A DNA stretch of 64,000 nucleotides from NCBI RefSeq assembly GCF_000332115.1, contig NC_020156.1:248001-312000 (forward strand), given 5' to 3'. The translations under genes were made by a program, and so were the position numbers. Origin of the DNA: Nonlabens dokdonensis DSW-6 (GTDB taxonomy: Bacteria; Bacteroidota; Bacteroidia; Flavobacteriales; Flavobacteriaceae). The notes under the pieces are model-generated. The model did no database searches. It saw only the letters and a program-made list of their open reading frames with translations, and had not been told where the DNA came from. The stretch's first letter is position 1. Each line of letters opens with the position of its first letter. Shown here piece by piece: positions 17,739 through 27,434 of this stretch.

Positions 17739-18868
17739 TAGAGTCTGTTATCCATTTGTTTTACCATTTGATCTTTCCACGTTCTAAAATCTCCTGCGAG
17801 AATATGTTTACGTGCCTCTCTCATTAACCATAAATAAAACGAAAGATTGTGTATGGTACAAATTTGTCTACCTAGCATTTCATTTACCGTAAATAAATGA
17901 CGTACATAAGCCTTAGTATAAGCGGTATCAACCCAAGCATAATTTGCTGGATCTAGTGGTGTAAAATCTTCAGCCCATTTAAGGTTTTTCATATTCATGG
18001 TACCATGAGCGGTAAAAATCATACCATTACGACCATTACGAGTAGGCATCACACAATCAAACATATCTACTCCTAAAGCGACATTTTCAAGTAGATTAAT
18101 AGGAGTACCTACACCCATAAGATAACGTGGTTTTTCTTTAGGAAGAACTGCGGTTACCACTTCAGTCATCGCATACATCTCTTCGGCAGGTTCTCCTACA
18201 GATAGTCCACCTATTGCGTTACCGAATTGATCTGTCGCAGCAATTGCTTCAGCACTTTGCTTTCTAAGGTCTTTATAAGTACTTCCTTGAACAATAGGAA
18301 AAAGTGTTTGTTTATGCCCGTATAAATCTGGAGTATTGTCAAAATGAGTGATACATCTCTTCAACCATCGATGTGTCATATGCATACTACGGCGAGCATA
18401 ATTGTAATCACATGGATATGGTGTACATTCATCAAAAGCCATGATGATATCTGCACCTATACTGCGCTGTATATCCATCGCACGCTCTGGTGTAAAAGTA
18501 TGGTAAGAGCCATCTATGTGTGATTTAAATTTCACACCTTCTTCTTTTATTTTCCTATTAGAACTTAAAGAATATACTTGGTAACCACCAGAATCGGTAA
18601 GAATCGGTCTATCCCAATTCATAAATTTGTGTAGGCCACCAGCTTTTTCTAGAATATCAGTTCCTGGTCTCAAGTATAAATGGTAGGTATTCCCTAAAAT
18701 TATATCAGGATTAACTTCTTCTTCTAGTTCGCGTTGATGAACTCCTTTAACAGTACCTATTGTACCAACTGGCATAAAAATAGGCGTCTCAATTTTACCA
18801 TGGTCAGTATGGATAACTCCAGCTCTTGCCTGACTCTGTGGATCGTTTTGTAATAAATCAAATTTCAT
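17738..18868 (-). CDS. tgt: tRNA-guanine transglycosylase (Tgt)
   Basis: 376 residues from ATG 18868 (MKFDLLQNDPQSQARAG). It exchanges the wobble guanine of GUN-anticodon tRNAs for preQ1. Conserved parts are TPIFMPVGTIGTVKGV, ILGNTYHLYLRPG, LTDSGGYQVYSL with its catalytic-region Asp, AFDECTPYP, and DCVMPTRNGRNG with the nucleophile-region Asp. The zinc-site cysteines normally found after PLD (CxCxxC) are absent; the sequence there reads PANYAWVDTAYTKAYVRHLF. This departs from the E. coli/Zymomonas enzymes and may be a lineage trait. Confidence 0.95.
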   Translation of the reverse strand: MKFDLLQNDPQSQARAGVIHTDHGKIETPIFMPVGTIGTVKGVHQRELEEEVNPDIILGNTYHLYLRPGTDILEKAGGLHKFMNWDRPILTDSGGYQVYSLSSNRKIKEEGVKFKSHIDGSYHTFTPERAMDIQRSIGADIIMAFDECTPYPCDYNYARRSMHMTHRWLKRCITHFDNTPDLYGHKQTLFPIVQGSTYKDLRKQSAEAIAATDQFGNAIGGLSVGEPAEEMYAMTEVVTAVLPKEKPRYLMGVGTPINLLENVALGVDMFDCVMPTRNGRNGMIFTAHGTMNMKNLKWAEDFTPLDPANYAWVDTAYTKAYVRHLFTVNEMLGRQICTIHNLSFYLWLMREARKHILAGDFRTWKDQMVKQMDNRL

Positions 18869-19241
18869 GGACGGCAAAGATACTTATATGAACTTGAAAT
18901 TGAAGTCGATTTTGAATTTGAAAGTATTCGAAGTTAGCAGTTCAGAGTTTTTAAAGTTTACCGCTTTCGCGAAAGCGAGATCAAAACAGTCTTAGTTGAA
19001 ATAGTCATCCCAAAAAAATTGGCTCTAAAAAACTTTACGCAAATCGAAAAGATGTTTCTAAATTTATCAGGGATCGGTTGATACTTTCTCAAAATTATTT
19101 TTTTATCCTTTTGATTTTGATTTTGTTTTTTAAATGTATTGTTCACAAAAACATAGGATATCGTTAATAACTGACTGAGATAATTATTTAATGAGTTATT
19201 CAATAAGAGTATTTTTGAAAAGATCATTAAAAAACCCTAAA
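18869..19241. other. Divergent intergenic region between tgt and transketolase
   Basis: Contains one palindrome copy (18962-18977) and a T-rich tract with TTTTGA/TTTTGT hexamers near 19105-19135. No gene is evident; a short frame over the palindrome on the minus strand has no conserved character. Promoters for tgt and the transketolase pair must lie here. Confidence 0.6.
18962..18977. repeat. Dispersed palindrome
   Basis: A perfect copy in the divergent tgt/transketolase promoter region. Confidence 0.95.
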
Positions 19242-20087
19242 ATGGCTGATACACAGCACTTAAAAGATTTAGTAACGCAAGTAAGACGTGATATCGTTAG
19301 ACAAGTTCACGCAGTAAGCAGTGGCCATCCTGGTGGATCACTAGGTTGCACAGAATTTCTAGTAACCTTATACAATGAGGTTATGGATCATGATCCATCC
19401 TTTCAAATGGACGGTGTAAATGAAGATTTATTCTTCCTTTCTAACGGTCATATTTCTCCAGTTTTCTATAGTGTTCTTGCAAGAGCAGGATATTTTCCTG
19501 TAGAAGAATTGAGTACTTTTAGAAAATTGAATACTAGACTTCAAGGTCACCCTACCACTCATGAAGGTTTACCTGGAGTGCGTATTGCAAGTGGTTCTTT
19601 AGGTCAAGGAATGAGCGTTGCTATAGGTGCCGCAGCTGTTAAGAAATTAAACGGCGATGATAAAATGGTATATACACTTCATGGTGATGGTGAACTTCAA
19701 GAAGGTCAAATCTGGGAAGCTGCGATGTATGCTGCTGCAAATAAAGTAGATAACCTAATTGCAACAGTAGATGTGAATGGCCAGCAAATCGACGGAAGTA
19801 CAGATCAAGTTCTTGCTTTAGGAGATTTAAGTAATAAGTTCACGGCTTTTGGTTGGGATGTGGTTACCATTGAAAAAGGGAATGATGTAGATGCCATTCT
19901 TGATGGAATTAACAAAGCAAAATCCTTAAGCGGTAAAGGAAAACCTGTTTGTATCCTTCTTCATACTGAAATGGGTAATGGGGTAGATTTTATGATGGGA
20001 TCTCACGCCTGGCATGGAATCGCTCCTAACGACGAGCAACTCGCTGAGGCATTGAGCCAAAATCCAGAAACTTTAGGAGACTATTAA
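19242..20087 (+). CDS. Transketolase, N-terminal (thiamine-binding) subunit
   Basis: 281 residues from ATG 19242 (MADTQHLKDL); the longer in-frame start has no family character. It carries the pyrophosphate-binding half of transketolase: SSGHPGGSLGCTEF, the LSNGHISPVFYSVLA segment, and the TPP/Mg motif GDGELQEGQIWEA...DVNGQQIDG. In Bacteroidota transketolase is often split into two genes, and the C-terminal half follows 32 bases downstream. Together they move two-carbon units in the pentose phosphate pathway. Confidence 0.94.
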   Translation: MADTQHLKDLVTQVRRDIVRQVHAVSSGHPGGSLGCTEFLVTLYNEVMDHDPSFQMDGVNEDLFFLSNGHISPVFYSVLARAGYFPVEELSTFRKLNTRLQGHPTTHEGLPGVRIASGSLGQGMSVAIGAAAVKKLNGDDKMVYTLHGDGELQEGQIWEAAMYAAANKVDNLIATVDVNGQQIDGSTDQVLALGDLSNKFTAFGWDVVTIEKGNDVDAILDGINKAKSLSGKGKPVCILLHTEMGNGVDFMMGSHAWHGIAPNDEQLAEALSQNPETLGDY

Positions 20088-20119
20088 TTAAAACAACATC
20101 TGCCCAGCAGATTTTAGAT

Positions 20120-21073
20120 ATGAAAATTTACGAAAACACAGGAAATAAAGACACGAGATCAGGTTTTGGTGATGGCTTAACTGAACTAGGTCAAACTAAT
20201 AAAGATGTTGTAGCACTTTGTGCAGATCTTACTGGCTCGCTTAAAATGAATGCTTTTGCAAACAATCATCCAGATCGTTTCTTTCAAGTAGGGATTGCCG
20301 AAGCAAACATGATGGGAATGGCAGCAGGAATGACCATAGGAGGAAAAATTCCTTTTACGGGAACTTTTGCAAACTTTTCTACAGGGCGTGTTTATGACCA
20401 GATAAGACAAAGTATCGCTTACTCAGACAAGAATGTAAAAATATGTGCTTCTCACTCTGGATTAACTCTAGGTGAAGATGGTGCAACACACCAGATTCTT
20501 GAAGATATAGGGTTAATGAAAATGTTACCTGGAATGACTGTAATCAACACTTGTGATTACAATCAGACTAAAGCAGCAACACTAGCTATCGCAAAGCATC
20601 ACGGACCAGTTTATTTAAGATTCGGACGTCCTAAAGTAGCTAATTTCACTCCAGAAAATGGAACTTTTGAAATAGGTAAAGCGGTACAACTTCAAGAAGG
20701 AACTGATGTTACCATCGTAGCAACAGGACATTTAGTTTGGGAAGCACTAGAAGCTGCCAAAACTCTTCATGAAAAAGGCATCAGTGCAGAGGTGATTAAT
20801 ATTCACACCATCAAACCTCTAGATGAGGAAGCGATCATTAAATCAGTTCAAAAAACTGGTTGCATCGTTACTGCTGAAGAGCATAATTATCTAGGCGGTT
20901 TAGGTGAAAGTGTGGCGAGAACTCTTTCTCTTCATCATCCTACTCCACAGGAGTTTGTTGCCACTAATGATACTTTTGGTGAAAGTGGTACTCCAGCACA
21001 GTTATTAGAAAAATACGGTCTTAATGCCGAAAACATAGCTCTTAAAGCTGAAAAAGTGATCAAAAGAAAATAA
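20120..21073 (+). CDS. Transketolase, C-terminal (pyrimidine-binding) subunit
   Basis: 317 residues with the transketolase PYR domain (DTRSGFGDGLTELGQ, ADLTGSLKMN, GIAEANMMGMAAGMTIGGKIP, and the conserved-Glu region) and the C-terminal transketolase domain from about 190 (DVTIVATGHLVWEALEAAK). It forms the active site with the upstream subunit at the dimer interface. The two are an operon closed by a terminator 23 bases downstream. Confidence 0.94.
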   Translation: MKIYENTGNKDTRSGFGDGLTELGQTNKDVVALCADLTGSLKMNAFANNHPDRFFQVGIAEANMMGMAAGMTIGGKIPFTGTFANFSTGRVYDQIRQSIAYSDKNVKICASHSGLTLGEDGATHQILEDIGLMKMLPGMTVINTCDYNQTKAATLAIAKHHGPVYLRFGRPKVANFTPENGTFEIGKAVQLQEGTDVTIVATGHLVWEALEAAKTLHEKGISAEVINIHTIKPLDEEAIIKSVQKTGCIVTAEEHNYLGGLGESVARTLSLHHPTPQEFVATNDTFGESGTPAQLLEKYGLNAENIALKAEKVIKRK

Positions 21074-21095
21074 TTGATCGCTTTTTATGATATTT

Positions 21096-21126
21096 AAGTC
21101 CTCATCGATTGATGAGGACTTTTTTA
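21096..21126 (+). terminator. Terminator of the transketolase operon
   Basis: A perfect GTCCTCATC/GATGAGGAC hairpin with a 4-base loop followed by TTTTTT. Confidence 0.92.
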
Positions 21127-21140
21127 TTTCATTTCAAAAT

Positions 21141-21164
21141 GTCAAACTGAGCTTTTCGAAGTTC
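21141..21164. repeat. Interspersed TGAGC/TCGA repeat arm
   Basis: A GTCAAACTGAGC..TTCGAAGTTC core that matches the arms at 4607-4630 and 52253-52275. Confidence 0.6.
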
Positions 21165-21249
21165 AAGTCTATTGGTTTCAAAACGATTTTGACAAGTTCC
21201 ATGTATCAATTTTAGAGAGGACCAGTTTTCAGACATCTTTTTATACTTC

Positions 21250-21900
21250 TCAAAACCTATAAGACAACTTAGGCAACAAAGTAAACGAACTCAAATCTTT
21301 TGTTACTGCTCGTTCCATTTTAAAAGGTGTGTATTGCACATCAAATGAAAATTGGAACATTGAGTTATCCTTGAGCGTAACATCATAAGTTAATCCTGGT
21401 GCAACTAGAACTGAGTTGATACTATCGTAATCTAAGGCTTGTGCTCCACTACTTTCTACAGGATCCACAAAAATGGCCGCTATACCGAGTGAAATTCCTA
21501 GACCTAATCTTCCCTTAGGCTTTTGCACAACATACTTATTCAATTTAATGAAACCGTTAACGATTGAAGTCGCTTCAATGTCAAAGGTATTGCCATTATC
21601 TTGCAGAATAAAAAACCTACGCTGCTCTGGAACACCTAGTTGAACTCCAATTTCAAAAGAGCGATTTTTCTTAGATTCTGGTATCACAAAAGCGAGCTCA
21701 AATAATGGGGAGTTGTCAATAAAGTTTGATAAATCACCTTTAGGCAACCAGTAACCTATTCCTATTTTAACATATGGATTTTCAAAGGAGGAAGTTTGCG
21801 ATGGAAGTGAATCCTTTTGATGTTTGCATGCAAAAAGATCCTGCGCGTTTAAAAAATTTAAAAAAAGTAGCGCAACGGTACTAACAAATAATTTTCTCAT
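21250..21900 (-). CDS. Secreted or outer-membrane beta-barrel protein, unknown
   Basis: 216 residues with a signal peptide (about 1-19, FLNFLNAQ) and alternating amphipathic strands ending in LLPKLSYRF. The terminal Phe is typical of outer-membrane barrels. The GIGYWLPKGDLSNFID segment resembles the first strand-turn of opacity-type barrels. A small barrel of eight strands is likely, but no specific family is recognisable. Confidence 0.75.
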   Translation of the reverse strand: MRKLFVSTVALLFLNFLNAQDLFACKHQKDSLPSQTSSFENPYVKIGIGYWLPKGDLSNFIDNSPLFELAFVIPESKKNRSFEIGVQLGVPEQRRFFILQDNGNTFDIEATSIVNGFIKLNKYVVQKPKGRLGLGISLGIAAIFVDPVESSGAQALDYDSINSVLVAPGLTYDVTLKDNSMFQFSFDVQYTPFKMERAVTKDLSSFTLLPKLSYRF

Positions 21901-22104
21901 AATAATTTGATTTGATAATCCAAAACTATATGGAGAAACCTTTTATTCGTTTATAAAAATCAATCTTTGAATGGATTGATTTTTGTACAAATCACAAAAT
22001 GAGAGGTATTTAAAGAGCAATTTTGTAAAAAGGTCAAATCACCTTTTAAATATTAATCTTTTGGTATCTAGCATTTTACACTTAATAATTAATTGTTTTG
22101 GTTC

Positions 22105-22120
22105 CGCTTTCGCGAAAGCG
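22105..22120. repeat. Dispersed palindrome
   Basis: A perfect core flanked by TTC/GAA, making a 22-bp palindrome, about 55 bases upstream of the peptidase-like gene. Confidence 0.95.
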
Positions 22121-22174
22121 GAATTACTTCTAAGAATTTATCCTACTTTTATAATTACTATCTAATAAGACATT

Positions 22175-22642
22175 ATGAATCAAAACAATCTGGATACCAT
22201 TATAGGTTTTTTAAATGAAATAGGTATAGAGGTAAAGCAGACTAAATTATCAAAGGAGACTTTTCTTCCTGGGCTGAGTCTTTTAGGAAATCGTGTTTTA
22301 GTAGATCATGACCTTCTCAAATTTCCTGGAGACCTTCTTCATGAAGCTGGACACATTGCTGTGACTCAAGAAAGCGAGAGATCGCTCATCGGTTCAGAAA
22401 ATATGAATGAAGAATGGCCTACAGATGCTGATGAAATAACAGCCATCTGTTGGTCTTATGCAGCATGCAAACATTTAAATTTAGATCTCAAAGTTGTTTT
22501 TCACCCTAATGGTTACAAAAAGCAATCACAATGGTTGATAGATCAATTTGAGAATAAAAATTATTTAGGATTGCCCATGTTAGAATGGATGAGCATGACT
22601 ACCACGGCTCAGTTTCCAAAAATGACAAAGTGGCTGCGATAA
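22175..22642 (+). CDS. HExxH-motif (zincin-like) cytoplasmic protein
   Basis: 155 residues with no signal peptide. The motif LLHEAGHIAV (H56, E57, H60) is a canonical HExxH zinc-metallopeptidase signature, and the later DADEITAICWSYAAC (with E) gives a plausible third ligand, as in IrrE/ImmA-like zincins. No HTH is fused. The substrate is unknown. It is convergent with the methyltransferase gene. Confidence 0.75.
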   Translation: MNQNNLDTIIGFLNEIGIEVKQTKLSKETFLPGLSLLGNRVLVDHDLLKFPGDLLHEAGHIAVTQESERSLIGSENMNEEWPTDADEITAICWSYAACKHLNLDLKVVFHPNGYKKQSQWLIDQFENKNYLGLPMLEWMSMTTTAQFPKMTKWLR

Positions 22643-22660
22643 ATATATCATGCCTTTTTA

Positions 22661-23326
22661 TCAAAACATTTCATATAACGCGGTAGAAATAATCCCTTTG
22701 TGATTTTTGAGTTGCGTTTGTTCTAGAATACTGGATTTTTTAACTTTTAAATTAAACGGCTCTGCCAAAAGATCGACACCACTTTTCTTCTTAATTCTAA
22801 TGCCTTGTCCCGATATGATATCTAGATTAGGAACAAAAGCGCCTTCTGGTAAATGCTCTGTTAAAATAATATACCTATATGTAGGCAGTTTATTGACAAT
22901 TTGCTTTATTTCATTATTAGATAAATGTTGCAATACTTGTCTTATGATGACGCAATCTGCTTTAGGAAGTTGATCCTTAGCAATATCTATACATTGAAAA
23001 GACAAATTAGCTTCTTTAAAATATTTTTTATTCCGCGATATGAGTTCTGGAACTATATCTACCGCAGTGTAAGATTTACATAAATCGACAAACTCTTTAC
23101 CTATATTAAAATCTCCACAACCTAAATCGCAAATACTAATAGGCTCTTCAAAAGAATTTAAAAATTGAGATACACATTTTATATATGGTGCAATGATATA
23201 AGGATTATGAGAACCTTCTCCAGAATAAAATTCACCTCCATTTTCTCCCCATAAATTTAGTTCATAAACTTGTTGCATCGCATCACGAGTAGGCCAAGGT
23301 TTTTTATTCTTTTTAATTTTAATCAT
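22661..23326 (-). CDS. Class I SAM-dependent methyltransferase
   Basis: 221 residues. Motif I is ISICDLGCGDFNIG (from about residue 64), followed by a YTAVDIVPELI acidic turn, a DCVIIRQVLQHLSN motif IV region and YRYIILTEHL. This is a complete Rossmann-like methyltransferase. The substrate cannot be deduced; nothing next to it suggests a pathway. Confidence 0.88.
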   Translation of the reverse strand: MIKIKKNKKPWPTRDAMQQVYELNLWGENGGEFYSGEGSHNPYIIAPYIKCVSQFLNSFEEPISICDLGCGDFNIGKEFVDLCKSYTAVDIVPELISRNKKYFKEANLSFQCIDIAKDQLPKADCVIIRQVLQHLSNNEIKQIVNKLPTYRYIILTEHLPEGAFVPNLDIISGQGIRIKKKSGVDLLAEPFNLKVKKSSILEQTQLKNHKGIISTALYEMF

Positions 23327-23522
23327 TCAAATGGATTACTCGGTATAAAAATAAACAGTTCAATTTTAATATTACAAAGGTTCTATTTCTACTTTACCGT
23401 CTACAAATTAAGCAGATATTTAATACAACTTGCAACTTTTACTTACTTTAGCCTCTTAAAATTATAATACTACAACAATCAGCCCTTTCATAAAATTAAT
23501 CAGTTTGAACTATAGAAGCATA

Positions 23523-24155
23523 ATGCTTTTGATAGTAAATATGGTTTGGTGTTCTAATTATTCTATAGCACAAGAATCTAATTCAAAAAATTTTATCTCT
23601 AGCATAGGCTTACATTTAGGCACTTCTTCTCAAGAAAGCTTTTTAGGAAATGATCCTGATTATTCTCACGATAACAAATTCATAAACATCCAGCTTACCC
23701 ATGTAGTAAAAACTAGTGGCAACTGGAGTTTTGAACTACTGGCGCAGCCTACCTATTATCAGACCACACATCAATTGCTCAATCTCTTTTACATTAAACC
23801 AGAGGATTTTGATAATTTTGAAGAATTAAGGGAACGCTTTTTACAATCTAACGATTATGAGGAATTCACCTTACACTTAGGATTACAAGCTAGGTATAAC
23901 CTTACTGATAGCTGGAGTCTATATGCTATAGGAGCCGTAGGTCCTCAAATCTCAACAGAAAGTACAGAGCGACTAAGACAAGGCTTTACATTTTCTGACG
24001 TAATCGGTTTAGGAACATCTTATCGTTTTAATAAATTACGTTGGGATTTTAGAGCAAGCTTGAGACATACGTCTAACGCACAACTTGCAAGTCCCAACTC
24101 AGGCCACAATAGCTTCTCTATAGAAACTGGTGTGTCGTTCTTACTTAATGAATAA
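23523..24155 (+). CDS. PagL-like acyloxyacyl hydrolase, outer membrane
   Basis: 210 residues from ATG 23523 (a TTG lies 18 bases earlier), with a signal peptide ending near SIAQ. The barrel ends with RHTSNAQLASPNSGHNSF, which matches the PagL lipid A 3-O-deacylase active-site segment (H182 and S184 as the catalytic pair). Such enzymes remove an acyl chain from lipid A in the outer membrane. It shares a strand with the next gene, 63 bases away. Confidence 0.82.
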   Translation: MLLIVNMVWCSNYSIAQESNSKNFISSIGLHLGTSSQESFLGNDPDYSHDNKFINIQLTHVVKTSGNWSFELLAQPTYYQTTHQLLNLFYIKPEDFDNFEELRERFLQSNDYEEFTLHLGLQARYNLTDSWSLYAIGAVGPQISTESTERLRQGFTFSDVIGLGTSYRFNKLRWDFRASLRHTSNAQLASPNSGHNSFSIETGVSFLLNE

Positions 24156-24218
24156 CTAAATGATTAAAAACTAACTATCAGTCCTTTAAGAATTGTACAT
24201 TTAACACCAAACCACCAT

Positions 24219-25214
24219 ATGAAAACATACCTTACTTTCAGCTTATTTGTTTGTTTATTGCTCAGCATGAATGAATCAAAATCTCAAAATGATGTAGAGA
24301 ATGTACTAACTGATATTCTTTTTATTCTTGATGGTTTCAATGAACCTGCGACCGAAGCTAGCGTCATGCAAACTGGTGCAGGATGGTTTCATACCGCAAA
24401 GTCGTTAGATAAATTTAAAGTAAATGTTTCTGTAGGAATCAGCGGCTTGCCTTTTTCTAGTAATAAAAAGAACTTTACGGTTAGAGACACTGACTTTCTT
24501 AATGTAGATATTAGAGAAGGTGACCAGGCTAGCATACCTACTACTTTAGGAGGAAGAGGTTTGGACTTTTTTGACTTTACAATTGAAGGTGAAACCTATG
24601 AATTTCAAGCTTTTTCTGGTTTGGATACCGATTTTTTTGCACTTCCTTACGTACAAGGTCAGATAGGCTTATGGAAAGAAACGGAAGCCACTATACGTTT
24701 AGTCCCACAAATAAAATTTGATAATTCTTATTATGCGGTATATGGATTAGGCCTCAAGCATAACTTATCACAGTATTTCTTTAAAGAAAATAGATCGGTT
24801 GAGATTGCATTTTACGCAAATTATAATCTGACTGATTTGAACCTCGATTATAATGAGCCATTAGACCTTGCGCCTACTGATGGAGGAGATAACCTTGCAA
24901 CCATTACTGGTTCTTTAATTGATTTTCATTCCATCAATACAGGTATCGTGGTAAGTAAAGATTTTAACAAGTGGACTTTATCCAGTGCTGTGAATTATAA
25001 TAGCAGCTGGGTAGATTATAGTCTTGTAGGAGAACGCAGCTTGTTTTTTGACCTTTTCAACGATGTACTCACCACTTTAAGTGAGACTAGGAATTCTTTT
25101 AAAGTAGACCTAGGTGCCGCTTATCAATGGACTCCTAAGTGGAATCTCAACACACAAATAAGTGCTGGACAGTTCGTGAACCTTAATATAAGTGGTATTT
25201 ATAACATCAATTAA
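24219..25214 (+). CDS. DUF6588-like outer-membrane protein
   Basis: 331 residues. The signal peptide ends near ESKSQ. The N-terminal part ILFILDGFNEPATEASVMQTGAGWFHTAKSL resembles the DUF6588 family of Bacteroidota, followed by repeated amphipathic strands (LPYVQGQIGLWKETEATIRLVP and YAVYGLGLKHNLS) and a barrel-like end. No enzymatic motif is visible. It probably sits in the outer membrane; function unknown. Confidence 0.75.
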   Translation: MKTYLTFSLFVCLLLSMNESKSQNDVENVLTDILFILDGFNEPATEASVMQTGAGWFHTAKSLDKFKVNVSVGISGLPFSSNKKNFTVRDTDFLNVDIREGDQASIPTTLGGRGLDFFDFTIEGETYEFQAFSGLDTDFFALPYVQGQIGLWKETEATIRLVPQIKFDNSYYAVYGLGLKHNLSQYFFKENRSVEIAFYANYNLTDLNLDYNEPLDLAPTDGGDNLATITGSLIDFHSINTGIVVSKDFNKWTLSSAVNYNSSWVDYSLVGERSLFFDLFNDVLTTLSETRNSFKVDLGAAYQWTPKWNLNTQISAGQFVNLNISGIYNIN

Positions 25215-25243
25215 TAAAGCTTGTGTAAAGTTGTTTTTAATTC

Positions 25244-25259
25244 TGCTTTCGCGAAAGCG
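25244..25259. repeat. Dispersed palindrome, one mismatch
   Basis: The first base is T instead of C; it lies between convergent genes. Confidence 0.88.
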
Positions 25260-25340
25260 GGATCTTAATCCAACTCAGCATTTAAATTAATTTTTGAGAT
25301 AGAAATTTACCATTGCGGTGTTTCTAAAACTAAGAGCTCA

Positions 25341-25371
25341 AAAGCCTTAATCGTTAAATGATTAAGGCTTT
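25341..25371. terminator. Hairpin between convergent genes
   Basis: A perfect 12-bp AAAGCCTTAATC stem with a 7-base loop. The flanking T-runs are weak on both strands but the position suits a bidirectional terminator. Confidence 0.65.
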
Positions 25372-25399
25372 ATAAATGTATTAAATAAAAACAACTGGT

Positions 25400-26854
25400 C
25401 TAAAAACCACTAGCTAATTGTACTAATTGTTCTAGTTCTGATTTATAACCATGAGGATCATTCATGGAAGCTTGCTGAAGTAAAGAACTACTCATCAAAT
25501 AAGTTGCGTTACCCCTATATTGTGAATCTCTCATAACCAATGTAAATGCTGCAATTCCAGCACTAAATCGATGCGCGTCTGTTCCTAAATCAAAAGAAAG
25601 GTTCTCGTCTATAATTTCATGGATAAGCAAATTGCTGCTTGTTCCTGTAGCTTCTTTATACCTCGCATTAACCTTAAGACTAGGCAATGCCTGGTTACTC
25701 GCTGTGGAAGAAGGTACTATTTCATAAAGAGCGGTTATGGACTGACCTCTTCCTATTTCGCCAGCATCCTCTGTATCGTCATTAAAATCTTCAGTACCTA
25801 GTATTCTATTCTCATAACCTATTAATCGATAAGACTCTACCTCATCTGGGCTAAATTCGATTTGGATTTTTACATCTTTTGCTGCTGTATAGAATTTATT
25901 GCGTTCATGAATAAAGACTTTTTCTAGTTGCGCTACCTTATCGATGTATTCATAAGTACCATTTCCTTTATTTGCAATTTGTTCTAAAGTTCCTTCATTT
26001 AGATTTCCGTAGCCTACACCTAAAACAGTTAAATAAACGCCACTTTCTCGCTTATCTTCTATTAATGATATCAAGGAATCTTGATCGCTTATTCCTATAT
26101 TAAAGTCACCGTCAGTTCCTAGAATAATACGATTGTTCCCATTTGGAATAAAATTGTTTTGCGCTATTTCATAAGCTGTAATGATTCCGCTAGCTCCTGC
26201 TGTTCCACCACCAGAACCTAGATATTGTATGGCATTTTTTATAGTAGTATGTTGGTCACCAGAAACACCAGATAAAACAACACTATTACTTCCTGCATAG
26301 GTAACAATTGAAATCCTATCATTTGCTGTTAATTGATCGGTAAGCAATTCAAATCCTTGTTTGAGAATATCTAATTTATTAACACTAGACATACTTCCCG
26401 AAACGTCTATCAAAAAAACATAATTTGTAGCTGGTGCATTATCTAAATCTATATCACGTCCTTTTACACCTATTCTAGCTAATCTATGATCTGTATTCCA
26501 TGGACAAGAGGTGACCTCACCGTTTAATGTAATAGGTCTCGTAGAAGAGTCATCATCATATTGCATATCAAAATAATTGATGAATTCTTCGATTCTTATA
26601 GCATTTGCAATAGGGATTCTATTCTCCGTTTGGAGAATCCTTCTACTGTTAGCATAAGATCCGCCGTCTGCATCAATAGAAAAAGTAGAGATAGCTTCTT
26701 CTGAAGTTAAAATAAATGGATTCTCTCCTGTATCATTATATTGATTCCCTTGAAATTCGTTGTCAAAACCTGCGTTTAAAGAACTCATTGTCCCATCTGT
26801 ATCACAAGAAAGAAAAACAGCTGTAATAAATACAATAAATATTGATTTTTTCAT
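25400..26854 (-). CDS. von Willebrand factor A lipoprotein (YfbK-like)
   Basis: 484 residues. A lipobox (VFLSC, C17) makes it a lipoprotein. A YfbK-type N-terminal domain (FSIDADGGSYANSRRILQ, RIEEFINYFDMQYD) precedes a vWA domain at about 145-320 with an intact MIDAS: D150-V-S-G-S in LIDVSGSMSS, the conserved Thr region and GTDGDFN. A C-terminal DUF3520-like domain follows (LIGYENRILGTEDFNDDTEDAGEIG). The family binds partner proteins through the metal site; the ligand is unknown. It stands alone. Confidence 0.88.
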   Translation of the reverse strand: MKKSIFIVFITAVFLSCDTDGTMSSLNAGFDNEFQGNQYNDTGENPFILTSEEAISTFSIDADGGSYANSRRILQTENRIPIANAIRIEEFINYFDMQYDDDSSTRPITLNGEVTSCPWNTDHRLARIGVKGRDIDLDNAPATNYVFLIDVSGSMSSVNKLDILKQGFELLTDQLTANDRISIVTYAGSNSVVLSGVSGDQHTTIKNAIQYLGSGGGTAGASGIITAYEIAQNNFIPNGNNRIILGTDGDFNIGISDQDSLISLIEDKRESGVYLTVLGVGYGNLNEGTLEQIANKGNGTYEYIDKVAQLEKVFIHERNKFYTAAKDVKIQIEFSPDEVESYRLIGYENRILGTEDFNDDTEDAGEIGRGQSITALYEIVPSSTASNQALPSLKVNARYKEATGTSSNLLIHEIIDENLSFDLGTDAHRFSAGIAAFTLVMRDSQYRGNATYLMSSSLLQQASMNDPHGYKSELEQLVQLASGF

Positions 26855-26923
26855 GATTGTCTTTATTAATAGATGCTATTCTATTGAAAAGGTTGCGTGA
26901 TGAGATTGGACAAAATCAGAAAT

Positions 26924-26957
26924 AAAAAAATCCCCATCATTACTGATGAGGATTTTT
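26924..26957 (-). terminator. Terminator after rplT
   Basis: A 12-bp stem (one mismatch) with a T-run on the minus strand, 27 bases after the rplT stop. Confidence 0.88.
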
Positions 26958-26983
26958 AATTTGCGAGAGGTTTTTACACCAAA

Positions 26984-27328
26984 TTATTTTACTTTGTTTA
27001 CTACTGCTTCAAAAGCTTCTGGGTGATTCATTGCAAGATCTGCAAGAACTTTACGATTTAACTCGATGTTGTTCTTCTTCACTGCTCCCATAAACTGTGA
27101 GTAGCTCATTCCATGCATACGAGCACCAGCGTTGATACGCGTGATCCATAATCTACGGAATGTTCTTTTCTTGTTTCTTCTATCACGGTAAGAGTAAGAC
27201 ATTGCTTTCTCTACTGCGTTCTTTGCTACTGTCCATACGTTTTTACGACGTCCGAAGTAACCTTTTGCCTGCTTGAGGACTTTTTTTCTGCGAGCTCTAC
27301 GAGCTACGGCGTTTACTGATCTAGGCAT
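26984..27328 (-). CDS. rplT: Ribosomal protein L20
   Basis: 114 residues, full length ([16 protein letters not shown]...[12 protein letters not shown]). It binds 23S rRNA early in 50S assembly, and in many bacteria it represses its own operon. It closes the thrS-infC-rpmI-rplT order on the minus strand. Confidence 0.98.
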   Translation of the reverse strand: MPRSVNAVARRARRKKVLKQAKGYFGRRKNVWTVAKNAVEKAMSYSYRDRRNKKRTFRRLWITRINAGARMHGMSYSQFMGAVKKNNIELNRKVLADLAMNHPEAFEAVVNKVK

Positions 27329-27434
27329 AATTTTAATTTTTTAACAGCAGGCGATCCATTTCTAGATACTTTTATTGTGCGCTACTATTGGGTTATTGTG
27401 ATAATTAATAAACCATCAAGGTTTACAAGTTTCC

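Noticed and set aside
18958..19227. An 89-residue minus-strand frame between tgt and transketolase
   Set aside because: It runs through the palindrome and an AT-rich hexamer tract, has low-complexity composition and no family features, and overlaps the transketolase promoter region.
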